Translations under genes and position numbers: made by a program
The notes under the pieces: model-generated
The model's input: only the letters and a program-made list of their open reading frames with translations
What the model was told of the DNA's origin: nothing
Database searches by the model: none
In this document: positions 1 to 11,929 of the stretch, one piece after another
Layout of the letters: every line of letters begins with the position of its first letter
How positions within the stretch are numbered: the stretch's first letter is position 1
Source: Flabesymbios commensalis
Taxonomy: Eukaryota; Annelida; Polychaeta; Terebellida; Flabelligeridae
NCBI GenBank assembly: GCA_964017125.1
Contig: OZ024909.1
Location: 69,907,728-69,971,727, forward strand
Reading direction: 5' to 3'
Length of the DNA stretch: 64,000 bases

Positions 1-2370
1 AACATGTTAAAGAAAACAGATTGAGAGTTTATAATTATATTTTGCGAACAGGATTTTTTCACTTAAATAAAAAAAAATTTACTTGAAAATAAAATATAAA
101 TCAGGGTATTAAGTGTAGTTAAAAAGTTGTAAGTAATCTGGAACATAACAGAATAATTTAAATTTAAACAATCACAAACTGTAGATTTTTTTCTGTCCCG
201 TCACTTTCCGTGCCGATATCGATAAAATGCATGCAATCAATAAAGCATATTGCAAATTTGAGAACACTTGACTAGTACAATAAAATATGTTTTTTAAAGT
301 GATTGTTTGATAAAATAATACAGGGAATCCCAGTGTCCTGAAAATGTTACTTTTATCATTCTATCCCTTCACACTGATTTAAACTCGCTAAGTTTTTATA
401 TAAACAGTGACCAATGAAAGAATTCATTTTACTCAAAACAAAGCATAAGTTTCTATTGATTCGGTCCTGTAACACAAAATGACATGTTTGGATCTGCCAC
501 AACTCTACTTTATTTATAGTCTTAGCTTCAGACTCAGGCTGTTTATAAAAATGGTGGTCATTGTGGTACCGTAAATCATAAAGGCAGACTAGGGACACAT
601 TTGCTTACCCTATACTAGCGGAGGAATGTGGTCCCATCGTGTCACAGTCTTAAATTAAATTTAAAATAGTGTATAATAGTAATTAGAAATGTAGTCCCGT
701 CATTTGCACTGACCCGTTGCTAATAATATAGAGGGGCAACATGGTCCCAGTATCGCAAAATTATATTTAAATTATATCAGAAGTTAGACCATTTGACATG
801 CAATGCAATTTCAGAATTAGTTTAATGGGCTTATAGAGGGATGTCGTAATTTCTACATCATTACAGTCATGTCAGATGGTTTAAAGTTCTACTACATTAT
901 ATAATTTTACAAAATTTTCGGGGCTGTTGGGATTCTTTATAAAAATAGTCTTTGCAAAATTTCATGAAAATCAATTGATGGAAAGATCAGAGAAAATAAT
1001 GCGATCCTGGTTGATTATTTTAAAAATTATGTCTTTGGGTAGGCCTATACTATAAATAAGAAAAGCTTACTTTCATTTTGGACTAGATACCCTGGCCCTG
1101 GGCCATAATTACTTTGGTAAATCTGCAGCGCATGTTTTTCGTCAATTTCTCCATTTGACATGTAGACCGCACAAAATTACAAAATTAGTGTAATGGGTTT
1201 ATAGAGGAACGTTATAGTTTCAATTTACTACATGTCAAATGGTCTAACTTTTGACATGGGCCTAATGTATATAATTTGACGAAATTTCCACAGATATTGG
1301 GATTCTATTCAAAAATTATATTTACAAAATTTCATGAAAATCGGTTGATAATTCTACATTTGGATGATAGTTCCCAAGTGTCCATGTGGATCAAGACGGG
1401 AAGGGCGGAAAGGCGCCACAATAAGGCGTAGCAGTTAGGGAACTTAGGCGGCTCTTTATTCTGACTTTATAGCAATGACAGAGCTAGCCTGAATGACACT
1501 GACAGCTGCACGCCTGCAGGGATACGATTCGAATCAGGGTGGTGTTTGCTCTAAGGTGTTTGTACCTTACTCACTAGGCCACAATTCACAATTGACCAGT
1601 AGGCCTAGCGCATGTTTTTCGTTGATCAATTTCTCTGCCTATTATCATCCAATTTTCATGAAATTTTGTAAAAGATCATATTTCAATAGAATCCTCAATC
1701 CCTAATGGCCTTACAAATTTCTCAAAATAATAGACCCCATATGCAGTATTTCAAAAGTTAGACCATTTAACATGTAATAGAGTGAAAATATGACGTCCCT
1801 CTATAATTACAAAACCATTAAACTAAGTCTAGAATTTTATTACATGTCAAATGATCTAACTTTTGAAATATTCAATATAATTTTGCGATTTTTTTACAGA
1901 TGACCAATGTTAGGATAGGCACTCACTTAACGTTAATTTAATATATACCCGCTGTCAGATTACCATGCATCACATGTTTTTCGCATATTTCTCAGTTAAT
2001 ACTCAACCGATTTTCATGAAATTTTGGCAAGGACTTTTTTCGAGTCATGCGGCGACTACCGTAAAATTTTCTTTGGAATCTATTGTATAGATCTAGCCAA
2101 AAAATTATACCATCTCATCTGGCATGTAATACAATTCAGGGCTAAAAACAAACTTTAATTTACCAGTTTAATGGGTTTATCACGTTTATAGTAGGTCTAA
2201 TTACAAATTTAGTACATGTCGAATGGTCTAATTTTTAACTAGACTAGCCTAGACAATATATAATAGTTTTTTAGGAAAATTACACTTGAAAATAGTCCTT
2301 GCAAAAAATTTCATCAAAATCGGTTAAGATTAAGAATTGACTGAGAAATCGGTGAAAAACATATGATACA
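1..2370. repeat. Foldback (palindromic) repeat blocks
   Basis: No gene seen. The stretch is built from alternating direct and inverted modules: GACCATTTGACATG near 790, 1150, 1760 and 1855 with its reverse complement at about 885, 1235 and 1845, and TTTCATGAAAATC near 960, 1330, 1660, 2010 and 2310 in both orientations. The same modules recur at 51.3-51.96 kb and 57.35-57.84 kb, so this is a dispersed foldback family, probably several overlapping copies. Exact copy boundaries could not be fixed by eye. Confidence 0.6.
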
Positions 2371-2374
2371 GGTA

Positions 2375-3325
2375 CCGTAAACCGGGGCTATTTTGTCACC
2401 TATATATTCACATATTTTTACTTAAATTCAAACCCGTTTTTTTTAGTGGGCATATCAAGTGTCATAATTGAGGGTGGTTGGGTAAGGTATTCGCATAATT
2501 AGCATAGTTTATATTTAGCCTTTTTTAATAGTCCTGACTATTAAATAAAAATGTGTGGTGGCAAAATAGTCCCGGTACCGGGGCTATTTTGCCACTGGAG
2601 CTAATTTTGATCATAGTTTGTGAATTAAAACCATTTGGCAGAATCCAAATATAAATATTTTGCCATATAAATATTTCTTAATTCAAAATAATATAATTAA
2701 GAAGCTAATCGAATGAAAATCAAATTAATTGAACAGTTTGTAGACCTTTTTATATCATCCCATTTAATATATTACATAGATTCAGGTAAATGCACCATAC
2801 AGACATAACATAAAATATTCAGTGAAAAAATCATTATTTTGCAGGAAAGTTATTTAATTATTAGAATAAGTGCCTTAATCAAGCCAGTTATGTGAATATT
2901 TATATAGTTTTTAGGGGTCAGTGAGTCTAGTGGTCAAGTCCGTTTTCATATTGGACCGAAAATGAGGCTCTGGAGGCCATTTTGAAGGGGTGGCAAAATA
3001 GCCTCGGTATGGGGTGGCTAAATAGCCCCGGTTACTTTGAAGTGCTCGAACAGGCTCAATATTTAAATGTCATCAATTATTTCTTTTTTATGTGATAAGG
3101 ACCCTTGAAATATCATAAAAGAAAACTGCATACGGTAATAAAATGGATAAATACCATTCCAGAGTTGAAATAGACATAAACATGTTCCCTACAATATAGT
3201 ATAACCTATAATAATAGTTATTTTTATTAACTTATGGTATTTATTGAAAACCAGAGGATTTTATCAATTTCCCGAAGGAAGTGGCAAAATAGCCCCGGGG
3301 GTGGCAAAATAGCCCTGGTTTACGG
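2375..3325. mobile_element. TA-flanked TIR element, non-autonomous (mariner-like TSD)
   Basis: The left end CCGTAAACCGGGGCTATTTT and the right end (same sequence inverted, CCGTAAACCAGGGCTATTTT) form terminal inverted repeats of about 25 bp, flanked by TA on both sides (2373-2374 and 3326-3327). Internal blocks at about 2555-2600 and 2985-3040 repeat the GGGGCTATTTTGCCAC module in both orientations. No transposase frame is present. A TA duplication is usual for Tc1/mariner; family assignment is inference. Confidence 0.7.
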
Positions 3326-3329
3326 TAAC

Positions 3330-3650
3330 AAGCTAATCCGACGGCGGGTATAGTAATTGAATTGAAATGCTCGGTCCTGAGGGTGTCCAGGCCGAAATAA
3401 AAAAACCTGGAATTCCAGTACACCCTGAAAGGTGAAACATTAGAAAATGTTTCATCAACACCATATCTTGGTGTTTGCCTTAGCGAGACTCTGGAATGGG
3501 AGGCCCACATTAACAAAATTACAAGTAAAGCGAATTACACCCTGGGCTTCCTTCGGAGGAACCTGAAGGCATGTCCCCCTAAATTAAGGGAGACTGCCTA
3601 TTTCTCCCTGGTCAGATCAACCTTAGAATATTCTTCAGCAGTTTGGGACC
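3330..3650 (+). pseudogene. LINE reverse-transcriptase remnant, left part
   Basis: From about 3397 an open frame reads in the style of the RT C-terminal region of jockey/CR1-type LINEs: a PYLGVCLSETLEWEAHINKI-like stretch followed by FLRRNLK and SLVRSTLEYSSAVWD. It stops inside the VWD codons, where a 2.8-kb element is inserted; the frame resumes in phase at 6439. Upstream, 3355-3396 still aligns by eye to the same protein class but is not cleanly open. EN and most of the RT are absent, so this is a 5'-truncated dead copy. Confidence 0.8.
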
Positions 3651-4216
3651 GGTGCGTCCATACCCCGAAAAAGACCGAAAAAGACTAGAAACCCCGAAAA
3701 AGACCCGAAAAAGACCGAAAAAGACTTTATTTTCAACCGAATTTTATATTATATGAAACTATGTACCATTTGATATTACTTTATATGCATAAATATGTAT
3801 CCGGCGTATTTTGATGGCAGAATACATGAAATAAACCGTAACCTAGCTGGCCTACTACTATATATAATAGTTGCATTGTTTATAGATCTGGCTGGCGTAT
3901 TAAATACCGTGACTGTGGGCCGAATCAAATGTTATATGCACTTATATATGCTTAAATATATATCCTGCTTATTTTTAATTTGAAATAAACAGTAATATAC
4001 AACACCACATTAATAGGTCCTGGTATCAGTTGCCTTGTTTAAAGAGATCACGGCGACGGACTGATGGCAATTAAATGTTGCCGTGAGAGATTATAATATA
4101 AATGCTTTAAATAGGCCTACACTGAAATATATATATATATATAAACGACGGGTTTGTTAAAACTGCTAACTTCTACAGGCGCTGTATAATACATTCAAAT
4201 TATAAAATCACTTTGA

Positions 4217-4583
4217 AGGGACTGGCCCACGCTAAAATCATCAAAAAATCGATGATTTTATTTCGGGTTCTTAATATGACCATATAATGTAAACATGTAC
4301 ATAGACTAGAACTGCAAATTTTCATAATTTTTGTGCTGCGCATTCATCAGTTAGACTAGATATAGAGACGAAATTCCCGCATTTCCTATTTTTGACATGG
4401 TTGTCAATAATTAGAAATCAGGAATTTCGTCTCTATATCTAGCCTAACTGGTGAATGCGCAGCACAAAAATTATAAAAAAAATTGCAGTTCTAGTCTATG
4501 TACATGTTTACATCATATGGTCATATTAAGAACCCGAAATAAAATCACCGATTTTTTTATGATTTTAGCGTGGGCCAGTCCCT
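4217..4583. mobile_element. Palindromic TTAA-flanked MITE, copy 1
   Basis: Almost the whole 367 bp folds back on itself: AGGGACTGGCCCA at the left and its complement at the right, with stems through the TTCGGGTTCTTAATATGACC and GAGACGAAATTCC blocks. The right flank is TTAA (4584-4587) and the left is TTGA (4213-4216), one change from TTAA. A second copy lies at 63,522-63,886. TTAA targets are typical of piggyBac and Kolobok; the AGGG start favours Kolobok-like (inference). Confidence 0.8.
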
Positions 4584-4659
4584 TTAACAAAGAGCTAGGG
4601 TTATGTGTGACAGGTGTTGAGTTGTTCAGGTGCGAACCCAGACCACCCACTTTGCGACA

Positions 4660-4740
4660 TTAAACCAATGGTGGCCGATGTTGTTCCGTCGTCTTCCGCG
4701 CTGGCCCAACATTAAAAAAAACATTGGTTCACTGTCCTGT
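4660..4740. repeat. CCAACATTGG-family short repeat, copy 1
   Basis: Imperfect palindromic unit with ACCAATGG, CGCTGGCCCAACATT and ACATTGG blocks. It is one of about a dozen related units in the window and sits inside the long-TIR element. Confidence 0.55.
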
Positions 4741-5564
4741 TTTTGCTGGTAAGCCTTCTAAAAAGAACACAATTATATGAGCGCATATGTGTACAATTAT
4801 TACAACGAAATATTTTATATTGTGGGTGACTGGCTGATATACTTGGAGTAGGCCTATTTTACAGAGATTGTGTGATAACACCTTCACAATGCATATCTTA
4901 TTAACTAAATATAGTGTTTAAGTATCTATCATTTAAACATTAATTATAGTCATTATTATTATTATTCCTATAAGTACATCAAGTTAAGCATCGTATCAAT
5001 GTTCATATTAATGTCAAGCCCACAGCATTTTGTTGATTTAGCTAGAGATTTTGTTCGTGATATGACATTCAACTGATAACATTAGTATAAATTTATAAAG
5101 AGTAAGTCTAGTGTATACGTTGTATATATATGCTTATTACCCATTAAAGCTTTAAACATTTGCAAATTTTAAACACGCATTTTGTTCCAATAGCATCGAT
5201 TTAATCGGCTACTAGAAGGGATTGAAAACGATCACAGTCGTGTTTGGGAGCTGGCACATTCACACGAATGATTTTTTCAATCGTTTTATTTATACATACC
5301 CCTTTTTATTAGGTATGGATGAACATTTTCGAACGATTAATTTTTATAGCGCCCTTCGAAAGATATAATTAAGACACAACATAATCAAAAAAAACCAACA
5401 CAAGTTTTCGTTATGCACTACCAGTATATTTTATCGCATAATAAATTAGACTTTCATATTTATACAACTGTTTTTTTAATAATAATTAGCCTAAAGGCCC
5501 TTATGCACTTGACAAAACCTACATGTCACGCCTTACTGAGTGTTTTCTCGCCTCAGGTGAGTTG

Positions 5565-5662
5565 TCATCCTATTGGCCCAGCGTTGCTTTACTGTTGCCA
5601 CACCGTTGTAAACGTTGGCCCCACAGTAAACCAACGTTGGGCTGACGTCTTTTGTGAGGTGA
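5565..5662. repeat. CCAACATTGG-family short repeat, copy 2
   Basis: Contains TATTGGCCCAGCGTTG, CACCGTTGTAAACGTTGGCC and ACCAACGTTGGGCTGA, the family's alternating CCAACGTTGG arms, but with a longer spacer than other copies. Confidence 0.55.
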
Positions 5663-6046
5663 TCGAGGTGTTTTCCCACCTCATGTTCTTCGATATTTCC
5701 GGAGTTATTTTGTCGCTATGAGCTCCTGATCATATACCACTATCTTCTATCACTATCTTCTATCATCGCTGTGAAATCCCCCTTCTTAAGGATGGGGTAT
5801 ATAATAGGGGGTGTTTTAGGGTGACTATCAATCAGTTCCACGGAACACAATTCTGATAGACACCATTTATTACATTGAGAACATATATCATACATATATA
5901 CATATGTACTGACATTGTACTTTGACATGGCACCCAGATACCAATGCGGTGATTTATAATAGATGTACACATACAATATATGACCAATCACGAAATAAAT
6001 AGGGCCCACAATAATTAATGAATTCAATTAGCCCACAAATAGCCCA

Positions 6047-6130
6047 GCAAACACGAGACATTCACCCATTGTTGGTTCAATGTTGTTACACCGTCTACGA
6101 CGCTGGCCCAACCTTGAACCAACATGTATT
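6047..6130. repeat. CCAACATTGG-family short repeat, copy 3
   Basis: Contains CATTGTTGGTTCAATGTTG, CCGTCTACGACGCTGGCCC and TTGAACCAACATG. The central GTCTACGACGCTGG block is the best-conserved part of the family. Confidence 0.6.
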
Positions 6131-6428
6131 CATGTATATCTTGTTTGCTGAGTGGCCTAGTAGAGATATAGCGTTGAGTTCACCAGGTGGCGCATTAGTG
6201 CCAAATGACAGGATAACCAGAACACTACAAACTAGGCTACTGTATGTAGACTGTATTACGATCATTCACATAAAATAAACTTGCAAATACATGTTTGGAA
6301 CACATACTAATATATAAAATAGGATTATAGTAATATATAAACAGAATTTGGTTGAAAATAAAGTCTTTTTCGGGTCTTTTTCGGGGTTTCTATTCTTTTT
6401 CGGTCTTTTTCGGGGTATGGCCACACCC

Positions 6429-6915
6429 GTTTGGGACCCCTTTAGACAAAAAGACATTGATAAATTAGAAAAAATTCAAAGAGCAGCAACAAGATTTGTC
6501 ACCCAGAATTATAGACAAACACCCATTGTGACATCTCTCATTCAGAACTTGGGCTGGACTGACTTGAAAACAAGACGAAAAAATTCTAGGCTTTTATGTA
6601 TGTTCAAAATTTTAAATGAGTTAGTTGAAATTCCTATCAATGATCGTTTAATCCCAGCAGATAGAAGAACACGTGGTGGGCACAATCAGGCTTATAAACA
6701 CATCAGAGCTAACACCACACTGGGACAAAATTCTTTTTGGCATCGAACTATTCCTGATTGGAATTCTCTTCCGGCAGCTGCCATAGAATCGAAAACTGTG
6801 GCAGGATTCAAGAGTCAGCTGGTCGACTAGATCTGCCAGCCTCTTTCCCCCCCTCCAGCCTGATACTCCACAATGGAGGGCTGCTGGAGTATTTACTCAA
6901 AGTCAAAGATTGTTT
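6429..6915 (+). pseudogene. LINE reverse-transcriptase remnant, right part
   Basis: The open frame from 6429 to the stop at 6828-6830 continues the interrupted LINE: VWDPFRQKDIDKLEKIQRAA, then TRFVTQNYRQT, LGWTDLKTRRKNSRL, ADRRTRGGH, and the usual C-terminal WHRTIPDWNSLP and FKSQL motifs. It is followed by a tail with GATACTCC and GGAGTATTTACTCAAAGTC. Methionine at 6348 belongs to the inserted element, not to the LINE. The region is open for about 130 codons, so it is a fairly young fragment. Similar C-terminal fragments occur at 39.2 kb and 55.2 kb. Confidence 0.85.
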
Positions 6916-7960
6916 TATAATCATGCTTACATTACAATTACATGTAGACTACTGAGTATTGTCTTACTGAAATCAAATCACAACAATTGTCAATTGACAA
7001 ACCAACCTGCCAATTGGAGGCAATCTCGCCAGCGCTAGTTTTTCTGTCGCCATAATGAAAATTGAAATTGTAAAATAAAAAGTCCAGATGAATGATGGAT
7101 TAAGTCTTGTAGCTCGAACTTGGCGTGGGATCGTAGATGTCCATGCAGTCAACTTTGTTGACTCAGTGTCAGTGAGTCAGTCAGTCTCAGTTTTGTCTGT
7201 CAGTTTCGAGTTGACATGGTCAGTGATGGTTGATGCATGCAGTGAAATGAATGTTGTGGTCAGGTGATTATGCCATTTATGGAATAAATTTATTTGTTCT
7301 ACTTAACCACAAGACATGCTAAACATTATTCGTGCAGTCAAAACATAATCCATACATCGATAATTCATGTAATTAAAGCTGTCAAATCCTTAAAAATCAG
7401 CCAGGCTGAGTCTTGTTGCCAAGTAACAACAAAAAGTGGTACGGATCCTATGTCGTAAACTAAAATATTAAAGTTAATCAATGTTTAAGAATACTGTTTC
7501 TTAAATGTTCTTATTGTGTTGTGTGCCCATACAACGGTGTATACAACATGCGTTTTATGATTTAAGATATAGTATAAAAATTAGAACACTTGAACAAAAA
7601 ACATTTACGACGTAAACGAGGAGTTCTAAATATAGCTGATAGAACAAGAATAGGACCATACGGCCTAGGAATGATGCCAGCTGACTCACCAGGTGTCCTG
7701 GCAATAAATTTCATTTGATATTCTTATCGTTATCAACAAAAAATCACATGATTAAGAGCTTTAAAAGCCAAAAAGGCCCAACTTATTTTAATAAATAACC
7801 CATCCAAGTTTGAACTTCGAACAGGTCTCCTCCTTTTCTGTCATTTAAAAAAATATTTGGTGATTAGTCTAAATTATATATTTTTTCCACTCCATTCCAC
7901 TTTGCAATCTATGCGGCGACTATTCCTGACAATTTTTCGGCAAAAAATATTTTACATCGT
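6916..7960. other. Intergenic, nothing recognised
   Basis: AT-rich sequence with no convincing open frame, splice-site pair or clear repeat ends. Short GTCAGT/AGTCAG iterations occur near 7,150-7,200. A TCACCAGGTGTCC block near 7,687 resembles the arm of the hairpin at 16,425. Confidence 0.4.
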
Positions 7961-7974
7961 CTGATCCTCTATTT

Positions 7975-8245
7975 GTCAATACATTATTAAAAAAAAGATA
8001 AAAAGGAGGATTAAGTGGTGTGAGAGCAAAATAAGGAGGAAATAAAAAGGAAGGTAAAGAAAAGGAGGAGGATAAGTAGGTGGAGGTAGAGAAGGAAGAG
8101 GGTATGAACAGGAAGGCGAAGATGAGGAAGATAATAAGAAGGCAGAATAGAAGGTCAAAAAGAGAAAGAGGAAGAAGAAGAGGAAGAGGAGAGGAGAAAA
8201 AGAAGAAATACAAGTGGGATACGAGAAGAAGAAAAAAAGAAACTG
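7975..8245. repeat. Purine-rich (GGA/GAA) tract
   Basis: About 270 bp almost purely A and G on the + strand (pyrimidine on the other). Open frames on either strand here are low-complexity by-products and not genes. Of the homopurine/homopyrimidine tracts listed here, it is the first. Confidence 0.8.
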
Positions 8246-8719
8246 TTGAAGTCACAGTGACTCTTAACATGTTTTGGCAGAGAAACAAGTCAGAAGTAGA
8301 TTGCGACACATAGTTTATTTACAGCTGACAGGCTGATCAGTGTTACAAATATATGTATTCGGGTCATAGTTTGACTCAACCGTAGTTCAATTCACTTCAT
8401 GTCTACACTTTTAGGCAGCACATTTGCGTCATCAGGTGATAGCACGCAGAACATTGATTCACTCAGACACGACTCATTCCTTAGACAAAGTAAAGACAGT
8501 AACTGGTCACGACACAGTATAACCAGTTACCCCCTTGAGCAATCGTCGGAGACGTTGATGATTCACTCTGCCGCATAAGAAGCAGAAGATATCCAGCCGA
8601 AAATCAGCATCTGTATCTTCCGTCTCTTCAGCATTACGCATTTAAATATATTAGAACTAATGTTTGTTCAGTGATGATCCACCATTTAGGATGATGAGCC
8701 GGCCTTGAACCAACTAACT

Positions 8720-9285
8720 TGCAGGTAACGCATACTTTGGCCCACATACGGTGTACATCAAGCAACCCAGCTTCGTGGCTGAACTGTAATAAGAACAAGG
8801 CGTTGGCTTAACATGGGACAACGTCTACCAGATCGCAGTATATTTGTGGTATCAGCATCTCGACCGTTTCGGGACTACTCAGGTTTACGACTACTGACGA
8901 GTGGCCGTTTCCCGGGTAGCCTCGCTCTGATTAGCTTGCCGACAACCGACCGATCGCGCTTCACTTATATCACAGGCACTGAGTTGGGCGGATGTTCTGT
9001 CTAGACTACAGGGCCAGAGCCGCATGGCGAGAGGTCGTCGCGCTCCGTTTGGGACTGTGTGCACGGTTTAATGTCTAGACAATAATAAAAAGAGAATGGA
9101 CAGAAAAAAAAGTTGAGGAAGTTAATCACTCACCGTTGCCAAGACGGCAGATTGAATTATTATATCGGAGTTTGGTGAGGGCGGTTTGCCGGCGTGCCAA
9201 CTGGCAATTCCCCAGATCAACCCGCGATATCGGTATAGCCTCAACCAACCACACGATATATTCACTGATAATTAATATGTTATAT
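8720..9285. repeat. Dispersed unit copy A, left part
   Basis: 8721-8845 (CCCACATACGG, ACATCAAGC, AACAAGGCGTTG, GGGACAACGTCTACCAGATC) matches 10,945-11,055 closely. The next ~410 bp are absent from copy B. From about 9,255, ATATTCACTGATAAT matches copy B again and runs to the insertion at 9,286. Whether the 410 bp was gained in A or lost in B is not decidable here. The middle part is relatively GC-rich and contains TCTAGAC repeats, but no recognisable gene. Confidence 0.6.
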
Positions 9286-10553
9286 GGGCTTTTCTCAAAA
9301 GGTGCGTCGAAAATGGGGTATTTTTTTGTAATAGACAAAAATGATATTTCTTCATGCAAACTTGGGAATATTTTATTACTTTTCAATTCTAAACAAACTA
9401 AAGAAGCTGGAAGAGCTTTTAAATTTAAATATGATCATTTAATTTAATAATTATTACAACTTTTACTGTTTTTTAATGCATTATTTGATGCAAATAAATG
9501 GGACATTTCAAATCGTACCCAGAACAATTGTTTATCACAGGACACCAATTATTTTTTTCTAATCAATTTACGGACAAATCTGTAGAGGAAAAACTAATTT
9601 TATATAAAAAACATACATTAGCAGCTAAATTATAATAATTAGAGCTTTTTTATAAAATATATTAAGCTATGGTGGTCGTAACATTTCGTGTCCTATTGAC
9701 AGCTACTACTAAATCACGGCATAAGTTTCAATACCTTGTCACAATCGCTCGAAAAGTAAACTAAAAAGCCAAATTATATGATGCAGATGCAGAAATAATA
9801 GTTGAAAACAAATGAAAACCAAGTAAAAGGGTTTAATTATTACTTTTACTGAACACAAAATGTTCGTGTCCTACATGCATTTTCTTCTGATGTCATTTTC
9901 TTGAACAGTAGTCGCCATTTAGTGTTCAAACTGGTGTGTATACATCTCTGTGTACACGGGTTGTATGTGCTTTACATAATTGCATACAAAACAATATGGA
10001 ACATAAAGAAAAAGGTATTTGTATAGAGGATGAAAATATGGTAAAATGTGCGACCGTTCGACCGCTCATATATAGTGTTTTTATTTCACAATGACTGTAC
10101 AAAATAGCAGAATCAATGTTGGATCTCGTCTGTATCCATATTTAGATAGTTTTGTGAAAATTTGAGATAAAACCTACAAACCAGTAAAAAGTTATGATCA
10201 CAAAACATTGTGAGACACGAAACTGGTCGTAACATAGGACACGAAATGGTCGTAACATTGAAATCTATACTAGAAAGTAACAACGCGAACATTTGGTCGT
10301 ACATGAGACACCGAAGGTCGCACACAGGACACCGAGAAAATCATTCACTGCGGTCGCAGATGGCATTATAGAGAGGACACCAAAAAACATTTGGCGTCCA
10401 CTGCATTTATCCTCCATTTTCTGCTTCCAAACTTAATTGTATGACTAATTATCATTAAATTTAATCGATATGTTAAGTAAATAAGTTAAAATTTTGCTTT
10501 AAAAAAACGGACCAAATGTCCCACTTGTTTGACGCACCTAATGAGAACCGCCC
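9286..10553. mobile_element. 1.27-kb TIR element with ATAT duplication, interrupts unit A
   Basis: The ends GGGCTTTTCTCAAAAGGTGC and, inverted, GGGCGGTTCTCATTAGGTGC form imperfect TIRs of about 35 bp. ATAT is duplicated at 9282-9285 and 10554-10557. Copy B of the host unit (about 11,075-11,090) retains the uninterrupted sequence CTATATGTAATACTC, i.e. an empty site. The interior has repeated GTCGTAACATT and GTGTCCTA modules and no transposase. The superfamily is not assigned. Confidence 0.75.
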
Positions 10554-10690
10554 ATATGTAATACTCACACATCCAGCTGGTAACCTTGTCAAGTGAAACC
10601 GACATTTTAGATGTAGATCTGATCTTGGCGAGGCTACCAGACAGCCTCTGCTATATATTCGCGGCACACAACCAAATCATGATGACACTC
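10554..10690. repeat. Dispersed unit copy A, right part
   Basis: ATATGTAATACTCACAC, CAGCTGGTAACCTTGTCAAG and ATCATGATGACACTCGTGCG match copy B at 11,080-11,225 and resume it exactly after the inserted element. Confidence 0.7.
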
Positions 10691-10930
10691 GTGCGCTGTC
10701 TCTAACTGTACCTTATCCTCCTCCTTTGTCCTACTTTCCCTAGTCCATCCTTCCCTTCCTCTTCTCTCCTTGTTTCCTTATTCCTTCTTCTCCTCCCCCT
10801 TCTTCCGTCACCTCCTTAATTCTTCTTTTTCCTTCTCTTCTTTTTCTCTTCTTCTGTCTCCTCTGTTCCCTCTCCTTATACTTCTCTCCACCTTGCTCTA
10901 TTTCTCCGTCTGCATCTCATCATTTTCCAA
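10691..10930. repeat. Pyrimidine-rich tract
   Basis: About 240 bp of CT-rich sequence (CCTCC, CTTCTT, TTCTCTCC iterations) directly following unit A. A shorter related tract follows unit B, so the tract may belong to the duplicated unit. Confidence 0.65.
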
Positions 10931-10939
10931 TGCATAACG

Positions 10940-11225
10940 ATCTGCTACCTAGGTCCCACATACGGTCCACATCAAGCGACCCAACTTTGTGGCTGTCCTG
11001 TAATAAGAACAAGGTGTTGTCTCAACACGGGACAACGTCTACCAGATCGCAGTATATTCACTGATAATCAATATGCTATATGTAATACTCACACGTACAG
11101 CTGGTAACCTTGTCAAGTGAACCACATTTTAGATGAAGAACTGATCTTGGCAAGGCTACCAGACGGCCGCTGCTATATATATATCCGTGGCCCACAACCA
11201 AATCATGATGACACTCGTGCGCTGG
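10940..11225. repeat. Dispersed unit copy B (empty-site copy)
   Basis: Uninterrupted version of the unit split at 8.7-10.7 kb. It contains CCCACATACGG through GACACTCGTGCGCTGG, including the intact ATATGTAATAC target used by the 1.27-kb element in copy A. Confidence 0.7.
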
Positions 11226-11370
11226 TTCTAGTATAAACTTTACCCTCTTCTTTTTTCCTACTTTCTCAACCCCATCCTTCTCATCCTCCTTTTCCGTCAC
11301 CTCCTTAATTCTTCTTCTTCTTTTTTCCCTTCTCTTTTTTCTTTGCTTCTCTCTCCTCTGTTCTCTCGTC
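11226..11370. repeat. Pyrimidine-rich tract after unit B
   Basis: CT-rich stretch with CTCCTTTTCCGTCACC and TTCTTCTTCTT, equivalent in place and composition to the tract after unit A. Confidence 0.6.
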
Positions 11371-11552
11371 TTAAAGATTCATACAGCTACAAAACGGGCA
11401 TGCGTGGGACCGTCACGTGTAGGCCTACAGTAGCATATATAGAGTACAGGGCTGTAGGCATACAGTAATCTACTGTACAGGGTGGCGGCGTTAATATCAT
11501 CAACTAAACAGTTTACAAGATACTACTTAAACGATACATTGACCCAGTGCTG

Positions 11553-11625
11553 TTTTAATGGTTGACCAACGTCTGCGATGCTGGTCCAACATTGAACCAA
11601 TATTGGACAAATGTACTATGTTTGA
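11553..11625. repeat. CCAACATTGG-family short repeat, copy 4
   Basis: TTGACCAACGTCTGCGATGC then TGGTCCAACATTGAACCAAT. This is a good match to the family core GTCTRCGATGCTGG followed by CCAACATTGAACCAA. Confidence 0.65.
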
Positions 11626-11929
11626 GAGAAAGTCTACCTGACATGTCAATACAAGCTTGGGTCAACCAGTTTCGAAATCCCCGCAGTAATACAGTCAGTT
11701 TGTTTGCAACCCAGCGACCAAGTAGGGACCAGGGCCAATGGCTTTGAATTACTAACTCATAGATGTCGCTCAAGTATATATGAAGTTGCTGTGATTTGAG
11801 AACTTGCTCTTAATGAGGCTTTGGGTATGAAACGCATATTTAGCATTATTATGGAATAGGGCCTGGGCCTACCCACGGGCACTATTGCATTCTGGGGGAC
11901 CCTTTTCCCGCGGATTTTGACAGTTGACC

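Larger units (their letters stand above)
3651..6428. mobile_element. Long-TIR transposon inserted in a LINE (9-10 bp TSD)
   Basis: The termini are inverted repeats of roughly 80-90 bp, starting GGTGCGTCCATACCCC at the left and GGTGTGGCCATACCCC (read inverted) at the right. They contain repeated CCGAAAAAGAC units and end near TTTATTTTCAACC. The host LINE sequence GTTTGGGACC is duplicated at 3641-3650 and 6429-6438, a 9-10 bp target site duplication. Long TIRs with a 9-bp duplication suggest a Mutator-like (MULE) element, but no transposase is visible in the 2.78 kb, so the superfamily is inferred. Nested inside are a palindromic TTAA element and three copies of the CCAACATTGG repeat. Confidence 0.8.

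Noticed and set aside
6348-6428. ATG-started extension of the LINE RT frame
   Set aside because: These codons come from the inverted repeat of the inserted element; LINE coding resumes at the target duplication.
7920-8313. Overlapping frames of 60-129 codons on both strands
   Set aside because: They sit in the GA-rich tract and are low-complexity artefacts.
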